Translations under genes and position numbers: made by a program | Assembly: GCA_030686995.1 (NCBI GenBank) | Contig: CM060691.1 | Span: forward strand, 57,547,338 to 57,611,337 | From: Artemisia argyi | Taxonomy: Eukaryota; Streptophyta; Magnoliopsida; Asterales; Asteraceae | Length of the DNA: 64,000 nt | Direction of reading: 5' to 3' | The notes under the pieces: generated by a model | What the model was told of the DNA's origin: nothing | Database searches by the model: none | What the model saw: only the letters and a program-made list of their open reading frames with translations | In this document: in pieces, positions 35,862-47,680 of the stretch | Layout of the letters: each line of letters opens with the position of its first letter | Position numbering within the stretch: the stretch's first letter is position 1

Positions 35862-36035
35862 TACTTGGTGTAGGGTCATATGACATAATCAATAGCAAAG
35901 GTAATAAATGATTGTGCTTGGTGTAGGGTAATGTAATGACCCATTACCCAGTAGTAGGTAATGAGGTATTACCCAATAAATTGAGGGTAAGGGAATGCAT
36001 TGCTTTGCATTTCCCACCATTTGAACCAAGCGAGC
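35862..36035. mobile_element. MITE relic
   Basis: Phrases CTTGGTGTAGGGT (twice, 35868 and 35919), ATTACCCA and ACCAAGCGAGCC suggest another small inverted-repeat element related to the preceding one. Ends are not firmly placed. Confidence 0.35.
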
Positions 36036-36528
36036 CTTTAGTTTTCTGATGTCGATCAAACTACAAGTAGCGCAGTGTTTTTAGAGATGCATGCATGTAT
36101 GGTAATATGATAAGTCTGCTTTTATTTCATTGTAATATAAAGTAACATAATAATATAATATGTCTAAATGTCAATTCATATCAATGAAATCAATCTAGTG
36201 ATCATTTATTTATTCTTTATAAAAAAAGAAATGATTTACACATTTTTTTTTTTATTGAGACACTTAATTATGTGTATTAAACTATTGTACTGTAAATGCA
36301 TATTGCTTTAACCGGTTGTACATATTAATTTCCCAATCAAGAAATAAAATGTGCAAATCATCTATAAAAAATGGTATGTATTAAAAGAAAATTAAAGTAT
36401 ATTAGGTAGTACATATCTTAATTTGACCATGATCCTGATATTATATTTATTCTATTCGATGCTTTTTCATTTATGACATACCACATATATACATATCTCC
36501 ATATATGTTCACACCACAACTTAACCTT
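36036..36528. other. Upstream region of PSK gene
   Basis: AT-rich, no gene. It probably contains the promoter of the phytosulfokine gene; no specific elements are assigned beyond the TATA box. Confidence 0.4.
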
Positions 36529-36531
36529 GCC

Positions 36532-36540
36532 TCTATAAAA
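36532..36540 (+). promoter_or_regulatory. TATA box of PSK gene
   Basis: TCTATAAAAT lies about 58 bp before the ATG at 36592, in a good position for a plant core promoter with a short leader. Confidence 0.6.
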
Positions 36541-36591
36541 TCCACATATTCATTTTATCTCATTGTATATCACTCACTCAACTCAACAACC

Positions 36592-36909
36592 ATGCCTAAA
36601 GTCACCATCGTCTTCTTCACACTAGTCCTTATTCTCTTCTCTAATTGTTCCTCCGAGGCTGGCCATGTGCCCGATGCCGTCACCTCAACCATCACTACTG
36701 CCTCAAATGAGGTAGGGGAACACATTAAACTTCTTCTTCTATTTATTAATCTTACCACATATATTGTTAATTTCTAATATGGAAATTATGTTTACTTGTA
36801 GGATATTGCAGAAGAGAGTTGTGCAGGAGTGGGGAAAGAAGAGTGTTTGATGAGAAGAACACTTGTTGCTCATCTTGATTATATTTACACACAAGAAAAA
36901 AACCCTTGA
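36592..36909 (+). CDS. PSK: Phytosulfokine (PSK) precursor, two exons
   Basis: Exon 1 (36592-36711) encodes a 40-residue start with a signal peptide ([16 protein letters not shown]). An 90-bp GT-AG intron (36712-36801, phase 0) follows. Exon 2 (36802-36909) encodes [20 protein letters not shown] then [15 protein letters not shown] and a stop. The total is 75 residues, at the short end for PSK precursors. The hormone core YIYTQ (residues 67-71) is intact, preceded by Asp as needed for tyrosylprotein sulfotransferase in the secretory pathway. The conserved C-x6-C-x-x-RR segment marks the PSK domain, and subtilase processing upstream of the pentapeptide is known for the family. The mature disulfated peptide is perceived by PSKR receptor kinases and promotes growth. 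Too short per exon for simple ORF finding. The retained acidic-Cys motif and splice sites suggest it is functional. Confidence 0.96.
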
Positions 36910-37534
36910 ACCATATATAAGGGTTTGTTATATGTTATGGTTTAGATATGGTTAGTTATATAGTCTTTATGATCAAAGAAAAAACTCAATAGATGAAACG
37001 ATCGATTTGGTGTTTGATCAAGTTCGTGGAAAATTGAGTTGGTTTATTCATATTCTTATATCTTCATGTGAGTCATCAATCATTTTGATTGGCGATATTG
37101 TTTAAACATACATGCATGTTAGATGGTCTTTTGGTTAATTGTTACATGATGAAACATGTTTTGTATTATAAGACCTTATGTTGATTAGTTAAAGATTTTG
37201 TCGGGCGCAAGGCAAATAGTCGTATCAGGCGTGTTCTAGATCGATCTCATCATAGTAGTTGTAGTCAAAGTGCTGTTTAGTTAGAAAAAGACTAAACACA
37301 AACTAGGAACAAGCATAAACCATTCTTGACGTTAAATTTAATTAAATGCAAAATATACAACGAGAACGGGCCTGGTAAGGCAACATAAGTGTTACACATA
37401 TTTTACAAACCAGAAGAGAACCCAATCCATGGTGCGGCGATACTTCAAATAGGGTGTGTTTGATCAAAAGTAACAGTAGCTGTGAATAGCCGTTTTTTCT
37501 ATAAAAATATTTGGTAATATACATGTGGTGTAAT
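36910..37534. other. 3' flank of PSK gene
   Basis: Probably 3' untranslated region, then intergenic. From about 37448 a GGGTGTGTTTGATC phrase begins whose inverted partner CACCAAACACACCC lies at about 38766-38779. It possibly marks an older MITE into which the hAT-like unit at 37535 inserted. Confidence 0.45.
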
Positions 37535-38600
37535 TAGGGATGAGCATATCGAACCGATTCCCGTAACCGAACCGGAACCGTACCGGTACCGTACCGAAAC
37601 CGTACCGAGTCCCGATATATGGTACGGTACGGGACTACTAAATAAGGCCAAAAAAATTCGGGACCTTTCGGGTTCGGGACGGGATTTATTCGGGAAATCC
37701 TTTGTGTACCGAAATTATAATAGTCCATGTTTTTTAGGACTACTAAATAAGGCCAAAAAAAATCCCGTTTGTTCCATGCATGATGCAACAACAGACATAG
37801 GCAAACCATCTTTGAATTGCATATTCCATTCGTCGTCCATTTGAACAGTCACTTGATTTGTGAAATTTGTCACCATCTTTGAATTGCGTATAACAGCATA
37901 TGATCTATATGCTGTGATAAGACTTAAGCTTCTAGAGCTGTTTGAAAGAAACCATCAAATTTACCAATAATATGCAGCACTTCGTAAAAGACTATTTCGA
38001 TTACTAATAAATTATTTTCATCGAAAAACATAGTTGTCCCGTACCTTACCATATATCGGGACTCGGTAAGGTTTCGGTCCGATACCGGTACGGTTCCGAT
38101 TCAGTTACGGGAATCGGTTCGATATACTCATGCCTAGTTGTGTTGTAAGTTAACCATCTCTACTCATGTTATTATTCATAAATCATCTATTATACTATCT
38201 TTGTTTCAAACGTTCGTTAACTTTCTGACAAAACCAAAACATATGTAGTTGTGTTGTAAGTTAATGATCTCTACTGGTATTGTTGCTCTTAAATTTTCTA
38301 TTATACCATCTTTGTTTCAAATATTTGTTACTAGTAACTTTTTAAGAGAACAATATGTTTATCGTTAAAAAAAACCAAGGCACAACAGATGTGAATTTTT
38401 GGCTCTTCCTCAACATGCTTTAACAAAAAAGGGGAATAACCCGATATGTACCAATTTCCCGGTCCCGTGTACCGGTACCGGTATCGGTACCGGAATCCCA
38501 TTCGGTACAGTACCGGTACACACTTTTCATGCCCGGAAAAAAAAACGGGAGCTTCAATTCGGTACGGTTCGGTACGGGATTGGTACCGAGCTCAATCCTA
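37535..38600. mobile_element. Composite hAT-like element, 1066 bp
   Basis: The left end TAGGGATGAGCATATCGAAC and right end GAGCTCAATCCTA are flanked by an exact 8-bp duplication GGTGTAAT (37527-37534, 38601-38608). Both ends carry CCGGTACCG-type subterminal repeats. A second, better-matched inverted copy of the left end (CGATATACTCATGCCTA) ends at about 38135, so the unit contains three ends. Inside are a repeated GACTACTAAATAAGGCC (37633, 37739) and a 112-bp diverged tandem duplication (38135-38350). Confidence 0.8.
38135..38350. repeat. 112-bp tandem duplication, two diverged copies
   Basis: GTTGTGTTGTAAGTTAA at 38137 and again at about 38248 begin two copies. Both contain ATCTCTACT and TATTATAC(T/C)ATCTTTGTTT at matching offsets. 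Confidence 0.8.
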
Positions 38601-38943
38601 GGTGTAATCATAATATGTAAAACAACTAACGCTCATAAATTATACTTCATGGAGCATTAAAAAATAAGCATTATGAATAAATAAATAACGTTGATTGCTG
38701 TTTGCCAAACAAGCTTTGAAAATCAAAACGCTCAACGCCCATCGTTTATCGCTCCTAAATACTCTGCACCAAACACACCCATATATTCCAACATTATAGA
38801 ATGCTAATCGACTTTAAAAATCTACCATGTGCTTGTTAAAATTAACTGTGAGTTGTGAGCAGTAGCAACAGCTCATTGCTTCTTAAAGAAACATTGAAAA
38901 AATGAGCATTCTATAAAAATAGCAGTAGCACCGCCTCTTTTCC

Positions 38944-39173
38944 CTAGTACGAGAGGACCGGGAAGGACGCACCTCTGGTGTACCAGTTATCGCGCCCACG
39001 GTAAACGTTGGGTAGCCAAGTGCGGAGCGATAACTGTTGAAAGCATCTAAGTATAGTAAGCTCGCCCCAAGATGAGTGCTTTCCTATTCCGACTTCCCCA
39101 GAGCCTCCGGTAGCACAGTCGAGACAGCGACGAGTTCTTTGCCCCTGCGGGGATAGAGCGACAGAAGTTTTGA
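38944..39173 (+). other. Nuclear plastid DNA insertion (23S rRNA 3' part)
   Basis: About 230 bp matching the 3' end of a plastid 23S rRNA gene on the plus strand: CTAGTACGAGAGGACCGGGA, CTCTGGTGTACCAGTTATCG, AGCATCTAAGTA, CCCCAAGATGAGTGCT, ACTTCCCCAGAGCCTCCGG and CCCTGCGGGGAT. Differences from the usual plastid sequence are mostly C-to-T or G-to-A, as expected of methylated, decaying nuclear copies. The GC content stands out from the AT-rich surroundings. It is not a functional rRNA gene: only the last segment is present. Confidence 0.92.
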
Positions 39174-39671
39174 TTGCTCGCTATACACCACTCCAAAAAG
39201 CTTCACACCACTCTGTGCCAAACATACCCAAATTGAATGTCCTTGTGCTTTATGGTAACTTTCACTAATTTAATTTTAAGATTATATTACACTGTGTGGT
39301 TTGGGTCAAATCACTATTCTCGTCTTTTTTTTCCTTGCATGATTGATCATTATCTTTTAAGTTTTAACTATGTAACATCATTGATCCTTATCGCTAACTT
39401 TTGTTAAATTCTTCCGTTAAACTATGTAACATCATTCGTCTTATCGCTAGCGATAAGGATCAATGGTGTTATATAGTTTCAATATAAGGATCAACCATGT
39501 AAGAAAAAAAATTAAAAGCGAGAATAGAGATTTGACTCAAACCACATGAACGAACGATGTAATTACTCTAATTTTAATTTACAAAATAGTCTTAATTATG
39601 TGTTAATTATTGAATTAACTATTGATTAAAGAAACATCCATTATTAGAAATTGCGTCAGCTTAAAATGTTA
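39174..39671. other. Intergenic
   Basis: AAACTATGTAACATCATT occurs at 39365 and 39419, and ATCGCTA..CGATAA near 39387-39460 forms a partial inverted arrangement. No gene. Confidence 0.4.
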
Positions 39672-39867
39672 CTCCCTCCGTCCCAAATTATAAGTCCACT
39701 TTTATATTTTACAAAGTTTAAGAAAAGTGGACCCCATACAATAGTAACCAATAAAATTTCATTCTCGCCCACTTAGAAGCATTTTGATTGGTTGAAAATG
39801 AAAGTGGACATTAATTTTGGGACAACCTAACATAGCAAAGTGGACTTATATTTTGGGACGGAGGGAG
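39672..39867. mobile_element. Stowaway MITE, 196 bp
   Basis: Ends CTCCCTCCGTCCCAAATTAT and its inverse (ATTTTGGGACGGAGGGAG) with TA on both sides (39670-39671, 39868-39869) are the classic Tc1/Mariner Stowaway signature. Arms share AAGTCCACTTT. Confidence 0.96.
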
Positions 39868-39869
39868 TA

Positions 39870-41130
39870 TTACTATTTATAAACAACTCAAATTAAATAC
39901 ATTACTAAACGAGTACTTGTATATAATGATGTGATTTTATAGCGACATAGAGTATTGTTAAGATACTTTGGTTAATTGTTTCGTGTAACATTTATGCATA
40001 TAACCTAAAATATTCAAAATGTAATTGAAAAGAGTTGTAACATACAATAATTCAACTCAAAATAAAATTAAAAAGAGTTGTAACATAAAATAATCAATAT
40101 GTAAATGAAACATAACAACAATTAATTGAAACATTCATATTTTTATATAATATTTTATTTTTCTATTTTTTTCTACAAATATAGTTGGATTGCTAAATAT
40201 ATATAGTATGTAGTTAATATGATTAGTAAATTTTAATGATGATTATAAGACAACATTTTAAAAATAAATCAAACTTCTTTGATGGAAAAGTTGAAAAGAA
40301 ATAAATAAAATTAAAAATGTATTTTAGATGTAACACATTACTTATTTTTAAGTTTTTAAGTTTTTAGAAAAAATTTACTTAAATTAATCTTTATAAGTAG
40401 TATACGTATAAGTACTTACGTAGTATTAGTATAGTAAACATTAACTTTTACAACTTACAACAAATGTTACCTCAGTTGTAAATGGATTTGATTTTCCTAG
40501 GTTCCCATTATCATCCCACATGCGAGTCGATCAGCACCTTAAAACAAATATTCTCAATCGTTGAAATATTCGTTCATCTTTGAAAAAGGGGGAAAAAAAG
40601 GAGAATCTCATTCTCCTGCATGAGTGGAGTGGTCTAATTTAGCCACGCTATGGCTTCAAGTGGTAATGGCCCCATGTACACGCCAAAAACATTGTTTTTC
40701 CACACGGTTTTTTCAATCACTTATAGGCCGGTTCCAAATACTAACTTGTATATATACTTCCTATTGATCTTATCGTTAATTTGAGGCTTAAGAAGTCACC
40801 ATGTTACTATGTTAGAGTTACTTAATTTAGATTTTGAAAGAAATCATGTAATAATAGCTCAAATTAACTAGGTTCAAACAAACAAGTCTCGGGGTAGATG
40901 CCAATTCGCTCTGATTCATAGAAAACAGTTGAATATTGCATGAGGTATGATTCGTGTTGAAGGATCACATCAAATACAATATCGATCTCGAGTTAGAGTT
41001 TTTTTCTGCAAAAGTTTTATTTAAAAATCTTGCAAGAAGCTAGCTAAGAACAATTTACAATATAGGTTAAGTGCATTTCCACATCTAGATGAAATCCACT
41101 TGAAGAAGAAAAGTTTGACATCCTTATTTG
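39870..41130. other. Intergenic
   Basis: No gene or defined element recognised. Confidence 0.4.
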
Positions 41131-41344
41131 CAGTGGCGCAGCTTTTAAGGGGGGGGCGCCCCCCCTCCCCCCCCCCCCCGAAATTTTTTTTGCGATGTAG
41201 GGGGTATATAGTTTTCGTGTAGAAAAATTTCGGTATATTCGGTTTCGACCCCCCGAAAATTTCGGTATACCTGAAATATAACCTTAGGAAGAAAAAAAAT
41301 TTAGATCCCGACCCCCCACTTAAAAATTCCAAGCTTCGCCACTG
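41131..41344. mobile_element. hAT-type MITE, 214 bp
   Basis: Ends CAGTGGCGCAGC and GCTTCGCCACTG with an exact 8-bp duplication CTTATTTG (41123-41130, 41345-41352). Long G and C runs near the left end (41150-41180) form a strong hairpin (GGGGGGGCGCCCCCCC). Confidence 0.93.
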
Positions 41345-41352
41345 CTTATTTG

Positions 41353-42198
41353 GTCCCTTGAGAGTAAAAGTCGTTTCGAGTTAGGGTTACAATCGAACCA
41401 ACATTTTTGTGGAATTTAGCTTTATATATTTCCTTAATCATTATGGTAATTCTCTCAGTTTTCCATGGTAGTAGCAAATAAAATGTAATGAAGGTAATGA
41501 AAGTATTCGATCTGGCACTAGCTATAATCAGCTTATATGATCCATATTATAAGAAAAAAAATGTTCATGAGTCATGACTCGTGAGTGCTACGGAGAAAGT
41601 GAAAGACTTATGGATTATGATATGATGAGTCAACTGAATTAATTCATATTAGTGGGGTCATGTCCAACCTCAATAATCAAAAGAAGTTCAAGTTTAATTT
41701 AAACGTTTTCTGCATCAGACAAACTAAAACTGTTGACAACATCTTCGTCAGCAAATAGTTGACAGCGATAACAAATAGTTGGAATATCAAACCAAAACAA
41801 ACTCTAGTTTGGTCGTATCCTTTGGGATATCAATATTAAGATGCCAAAAACTTGACATATGTAGACGGCATGGCGTATAGAATACATGCATGGCCTCTAA
41901 CTACTCTTTTATTCATCGTTTACTGATCCTTTATCTGACTAACCTACGAGTTTTGAACCTGCTGTTTGACCCGAGAACACAAATCAAATAAAGCTCTCCC
42001 TTTTTAAAATGGTTGGCATGATATCATAAGAGTTGTTTACACCGAGAAGGAATGGACTTACAACTCTCACATTTTACTAATGAAAGTTACAAGCTTTTTA
42101 TCACCAAAACACTCTTAAATGATTAGCATCTAATTTATGGGTCATGGTGATTAATAAATATGCATACTAATTTATCAAAAATATATGGGGAATTGTTA
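41353..42198. other. Intergenic
   Basis: No gene recognised. Confidence 0.4.
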
Positions 42199-42199
42199 A

Positions 42200-42250
<51 letters not shown>

Positions 42251-42325
42251 CACTCACGTATCGTGATATAAACAACATTTTGATGCACAAACGATAAAGT
42301 ACTTACAATTAAAAACATTTGATGC

Positions 42326-42398
<73 letters not shown>

Positions 42399-42427
42399 GT
42401 TATTATTATAATAATAATAATAATAAC

Positions 42428-42523
<96 letters not shown>
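42199..42523. repeat. (AAT)n/(ATT)n arrays with palindromes
   Basis: (AAT)n at 42199-42249, then 42329-42523, where AAT runs switch to ATT runs twice. Each switch forms a perfect or near-perfect trinucleotide palindrome, with a third centre around ATGTTATTATTATAATAATA. Confidence 0.97.
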
Positions 42524-42525
<2 letters not shown>

Positions 42526-42559
42526 TAATTGGCTTAAATGTAAAGATGCACGTTTGGAT

Positions 42560-42865
42560 GTGACTAAAATATTTCTTCATTTGCTGGTATTGGGGCGACT
42601 TCATGGGCTCTCGAGGTAGCCTTGCACAATGCTGTGGAGAAGAAAAAGAGAAAGTATGCGTCCAAATGTGAGGACAACAGATACAAGTTCATACTATTTG
42701 CTTTTTCTACATTCGGAGAATTTGATACAGAGGCTTTGGACACACTTTCACGTATTAAGTCTATTGTCATTAGTCACTCTAATAATGCTAAAAGTGTTGA
42801 GTTGGCTTTTGTATTCAGAAAAGAGTGAGAGCACAACTTGTGTCTAGACTCCCATCAAACTTTAT
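42560..42865 (+). pseudogene. Coding fragment, unrecognised TE-associated protein
   Basis: A continuous frame reads IGATSWALEVALHNAVEKKK, then CEDNRYKFILFAFSTFGEFD and TEALDTLSRIKSIVISHSNN, before a frameshift near 42795 and continuing GVRAQLVSRLPSNFM-like to a stop at about 42868. The style resembles the C-terminus of repeat-associated plant proteins, but I cannot name the family. It lies between two AAT arrays with no intact start. Confidence 0.4.
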
Positions 42866-42883
42866 GTAAAATTGTTATGTTTC

Positions 42884-42928
<45 letters not shown>
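42884..42928. repeat. (AAT)n microsatellite
   Basis: About 15 AAT repeats right after the coding fragment; further imperfect ATAATAA runs extend to 42985. Confidence 0.95.
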
Positions 42929-42929
<1 letters not shown>

Positions 42930-43032
42930 TGACGTTGAATAAACAAATGAATGAAAAAAAATAATAAATAAAATAATAATAAAAAAGAAAACCTCGAATT
43001 CAAGATTTTGTGATTATGCATCAAACACTCGT

Positions 43033-43619
43033 TTTGATGTTTCTCTTCCTAATATGTCTGATCGTTCTTTTGCCTAAGTCGGATACTCCCACTAGGTAGG
43101 CAAAGTTGATTCCTATCAAGATGAATGTTCTAGCTCGGAGGATTTGTTTGGATAGATTGCCAACTAGGTTGAATCTCTCCTATCTTGGTTTGGAGATTCC
43201 CTCGATCCTTTGTCCCTTATACAACGAAGCAGTGGAATCCACTTCCCATTCATTTTTCTCATGTTCTTTAGCTCGGCAGGTCATGCTTCTAATATGTCGA
43301 TGGTGGGAGCTTGAAGTATCATCTCCCAGTTCTTATGGTGAGTTGCTCATTTAGCCACTCGTTTATCCAAACTCATGAAGTATATTCTTGAAGGAACTTG
43401 TTACGAGTTATAGAAATCATTGCTTGTTTGGTTCTCGTCAGCCAAGAAGGGATCTTATTTTCGATGATATAATTCAAAACTTCAAATGTCTTTTTTATGG
43501 ATTTCTAGTCGTTGTAAATCTAAGGTCGTTTGGGCTATTTGGATTCAAAACCCAAACTTTCTTAATTTGTAATTGTTTCTAGATTCTTGCTAGTCGTTAA
43601 TAAATTCGCCATTCAAAAA
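43033..43619 (+). mobile_element. 5'-truncated LINE, RT zinc-binding domain only
   Basis: The plus-strand frame reads PIKMNVLARRICLDRLPTRL, then LCPLYNEAVESTSHSFFSCS (zinc-binding core C..H..C) and ARQVMLLICRWWELEV. After a stop at 43352 it reads SYRNHCLFGSRQPRRDLIFD, typical of the last part of plant LINE ORF2. It ends AATAAATTCGCCATTC plus eight A. A 10-bp duplication AAACACTCGT at 43023-43032 and 43620-43629 brackets it. It is a different LINE lineage from that at 18291-23188. Confidence 0.9.
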
Positions 43620-43629
43620 AAACACTCGT

Positions 43630-44639
43630 CCATTTGCGTCAAAAGTTCTTGTTGTGGCATCGAGTGATCGTATTTGTAATTTCGTCTGTAGTTTTGCATC
43701 AATATCTGGCCATGTGTGTCACTGATGAGATTATTTTCCGAAATTTTTACGGAGTACTAAATTAAACTTCTCCCTAGCTAAACTTGACAAGCAATATATA
43801 ATGCATATTTACATTTACATAGGTATTGTTTTTTTCGTACGTAATAACATCGTTTGAGTTCAAATCATTCGTTAGATCTTCTTTGACCGAATCAAAAGAT
43901 TACAAAATTAGTAGTGTTTCAAGCTTTTAAAGTTCATATTGGTATATTGTAATATTAAGGTCAAAAAGCTTATAAAAACTCTGTTTATGTTTTATGCTTT
44001 TTCATGCTTGTTTTCACTATAAAACGGTGGATACTAATAAAATGGTGGATACTATCGTAAAGATATATGAATACGAGACTTGTATAACGAAAATGTGATG
44101 CCACAAAACAGTTTTTCTTAAAAGTTTTGTAGTTTGACATATTGTGACACCATCAAGTCAATCAACTTGCATCTTTAAATCATTGACTGTAACATAATTT
44201 AAAGGCCAGAACAAATTGAAAGTCTTTCAAACTCGTAACCTTCGAATTCATGTATATGGCATACTCTTTTTGTGATTATGCGTTTGTGACCGTATGTATG
44301 GCATCATCTTTATGGCTCCTTTGGAGCACAAATGTCAAATGCCGAAGGATTTAAAGGATATTATTAAATTGAGGGTACCCTTAAATTGACAGAAAAGTTC
44401 ATTAGAAAACAACCAACCCATAAAGACAAAACACGTAGGGAAAGGAAGAAATTTAATTGTACGTTTGTTTGGAAAAAAAATTCTTAATTTTCTACTTTTA
44501 GATTTGTTAAGAAAAAAAATGATTAAATTTTTCACAAATAAGCTGCGTTTTAAATTTGGGTTTCATTAATCAGGTCTGTTAAGGAGGAAAAAAAAAAGAA
44601 AAAAAAATAATAAAAATAAAAAATAAAAAACTCCCCTGG
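43630..44639. other. Intergenic
   Basis: No gene recognised. TTGGGTTTCATTAATCAGG at 44560 recurs at 44806, at the presumed start of DUF4283 copy 3. Confidence 0.4.
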
Positions 44640-44954
44640 AGATCAAATATTGTGATTAACACTTGCTGTTAATCATTATTCTCGCCCGTTATTGGATGTA
44701 GGTCGTTTTCTGGGGTCTGATCGCGTTTATAGGGTTTATATTAATCGCCTTGGGTTTTGATTTTCTGAGATGAACGTTATATTAGTATGTGCAACGTTTT
44801 GCATTTGGGTTTCATTAATCAGGCCTGTTAATTATTTAAAACCCTTCTTGGGGTTACTCACCGATCAAAGCTAGGGGTTTTGTGCTTCTAGTTGTTGTTG
44901 TGGTTCGCATGTGATCGAGTATGAAACAAGGTTTTTTTAGTTCGGGGGTGGGGG

Positions 44955-45299
44955 TAGGGATGGCAACGGGTCGGGTTCAGGGCGGTTTTTAGTGTACCCG
45001 TACCCGCACCCGTTTATAATATCCAAACCCGTACCCGCCCTATTACTCGTCGGGTATCGGTTATCCCTAATTGAATATTATATGGACAAACTTGGCGGTA
45101 TTAAGATTAAGTCACACTAAAATCCACTGGCAAAACAAAAGAAAATACTCTAATATATTCAAATTTTTTAAAAGTTAAAGAAAATGAATATCGTATCAAA
45201 CGATTTAACGCATTTGAATAATTCATATACAAAATAAAATGTGTTTTGCAATATAGATAATTATATAAAAAAATATATAATGGAAGAAATTATATATAA

Positions 45300-45389
<90 letters not shown>

Positions 45390-45586
45390 TTAATTATTAT
45401 ATCAATAAAGCGGGTATAGATTTGGGTAAACGGATACGGGTAGGGGTACGGGTAATCGGGCGGGTATTACCAGAACCCGTACTCGGCTAAAAAAATTTAT
45501 CAATACCCAAACCCGCCCTCGAACCCGATTTAACCGGTTCGGGTTTTGGTTTTTCCCGTCGATTTCGGGTGCTTTTGCCATCCCTA
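44955..45586. mobile_element. hAT-like MITE (GGGATGGCAA ends), 632 bp
   Basis: Ends TAGGGATGGCAACGGGTCGG and TTTTGCCATCCCTA with CCCGTACCCGC-type subterminal repeats, a well-known plant hAT MITE style. Its 8-bp flanks, GGGTGGGG and GAGGGGAG, match at only five positions. It contains (GT)n(AT)n at 45301-45387 and sits in the leader of DUF4283 copy 3. Confidence 0.85.
45301..45387. repeat. (GT)n(AT)n microsatellite
   Basis: A compound dinucleotide run of about 87 bp inside the hAT-like MITE. Confidence 0.97.
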
Positions 45587-45647
45587 GAGGGGAGAGGTGT
45601 CAATAAGAAGGTTATGTATACTGAGGCTACAATGGTGAATAAAGATA

Positions 45648-47132
<1,485 letters not shown>

Positions 47133-47163
47133 GGATAATAGTGATAATCTTGTTAAGGATGAC

Positions 47164-47680
47164 ATGAGGCCTAATGTTGACAATGAAGAACCTAGGAGCA
47201 AAAGAGCTTATGTAAACGCAAATGCTAATGTGGAATCTGTTTTGGCCACATCTAAATCGACTCCTACTGCTAGTGAATCGATTCTGCAATCTGTGTCGTT
47301 TGCAGCATTGTTAAAAGGTGATACGAGTCAAAAATTGGTTAGTTTCCATACCTTGATTACTCCAGCTGGTAATGGTGCGTATGTAGTTGTCCCAAAGGAG
47401 TTGGTGGGTGTCGTGAATGAACGACTTACCAATACCGTGTATGGGTTTTTCTTAGGAAAACGTGTAGCTTATCTAGTTGTTGAGAACTACGTTAAGAATA
47501 CTTAGAGTAAATTTGGCCTTGTTAAATCAATGATTATGCTAAAGGTATGTTTTTCTTCAAATTAGGTCTAATAACAGGATGGAATCTATGTTGGAGAATG
47601 ATCCGTGGTTAATTCGTAATGTGCCATTGATTCTTAAAATGTGGACACCGGATGCGAATATCACGAAGGAGGACGTGTGT
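47164..47680 (+). pseudogene. DUF4283 protein copy 3, N-terminal part
   Basis: The frame MRPNVDNEEPRSKRAYVN leads to SVSFAALLKGD, GNGAYVVVPKELVGVVNERL and VYGFFLGKRVAYLVVENYVK, the DUF4283 start. After a stop and frameshift near 47505-47560 it continues MESMLENDPWLIRNVPLILK and MWTPDANITKED up to the LTR insertion at 47681. DUF4283 proteins are ORF1-type nucleic-acid-binding proteins of plant retroelements. Confidence 0.85.

Larger units (their letters stand above)
37448..38779. mobile_element. Outer MITE-like frame (GGGTGTGTTTG ends)
   Basis: Inverted ends GGGTGTGTTTG (37452) and CAAACACACCC (38779) bracket the hAT-like composite. Both flanks just inside contain 'tttggta/tgccaaac'-type phrases. 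A target-site duplication was not identified, so this is tentative. Confidence 0.4.

Noticed and set aside
38420..38620. Gly/Thr-rich frames on both strands
   Set aside because: They arise from CCGGTACCG repeats of the hAT-like element.
38944..39173. A real nuclear or mitochondrial rRNA gene
   Set aside because: Only the last part of a large-subunit rRNA is present, with many transitions; wording of conserved blocks matches plastid 23S, so an organelle-derived insertion is preferred.
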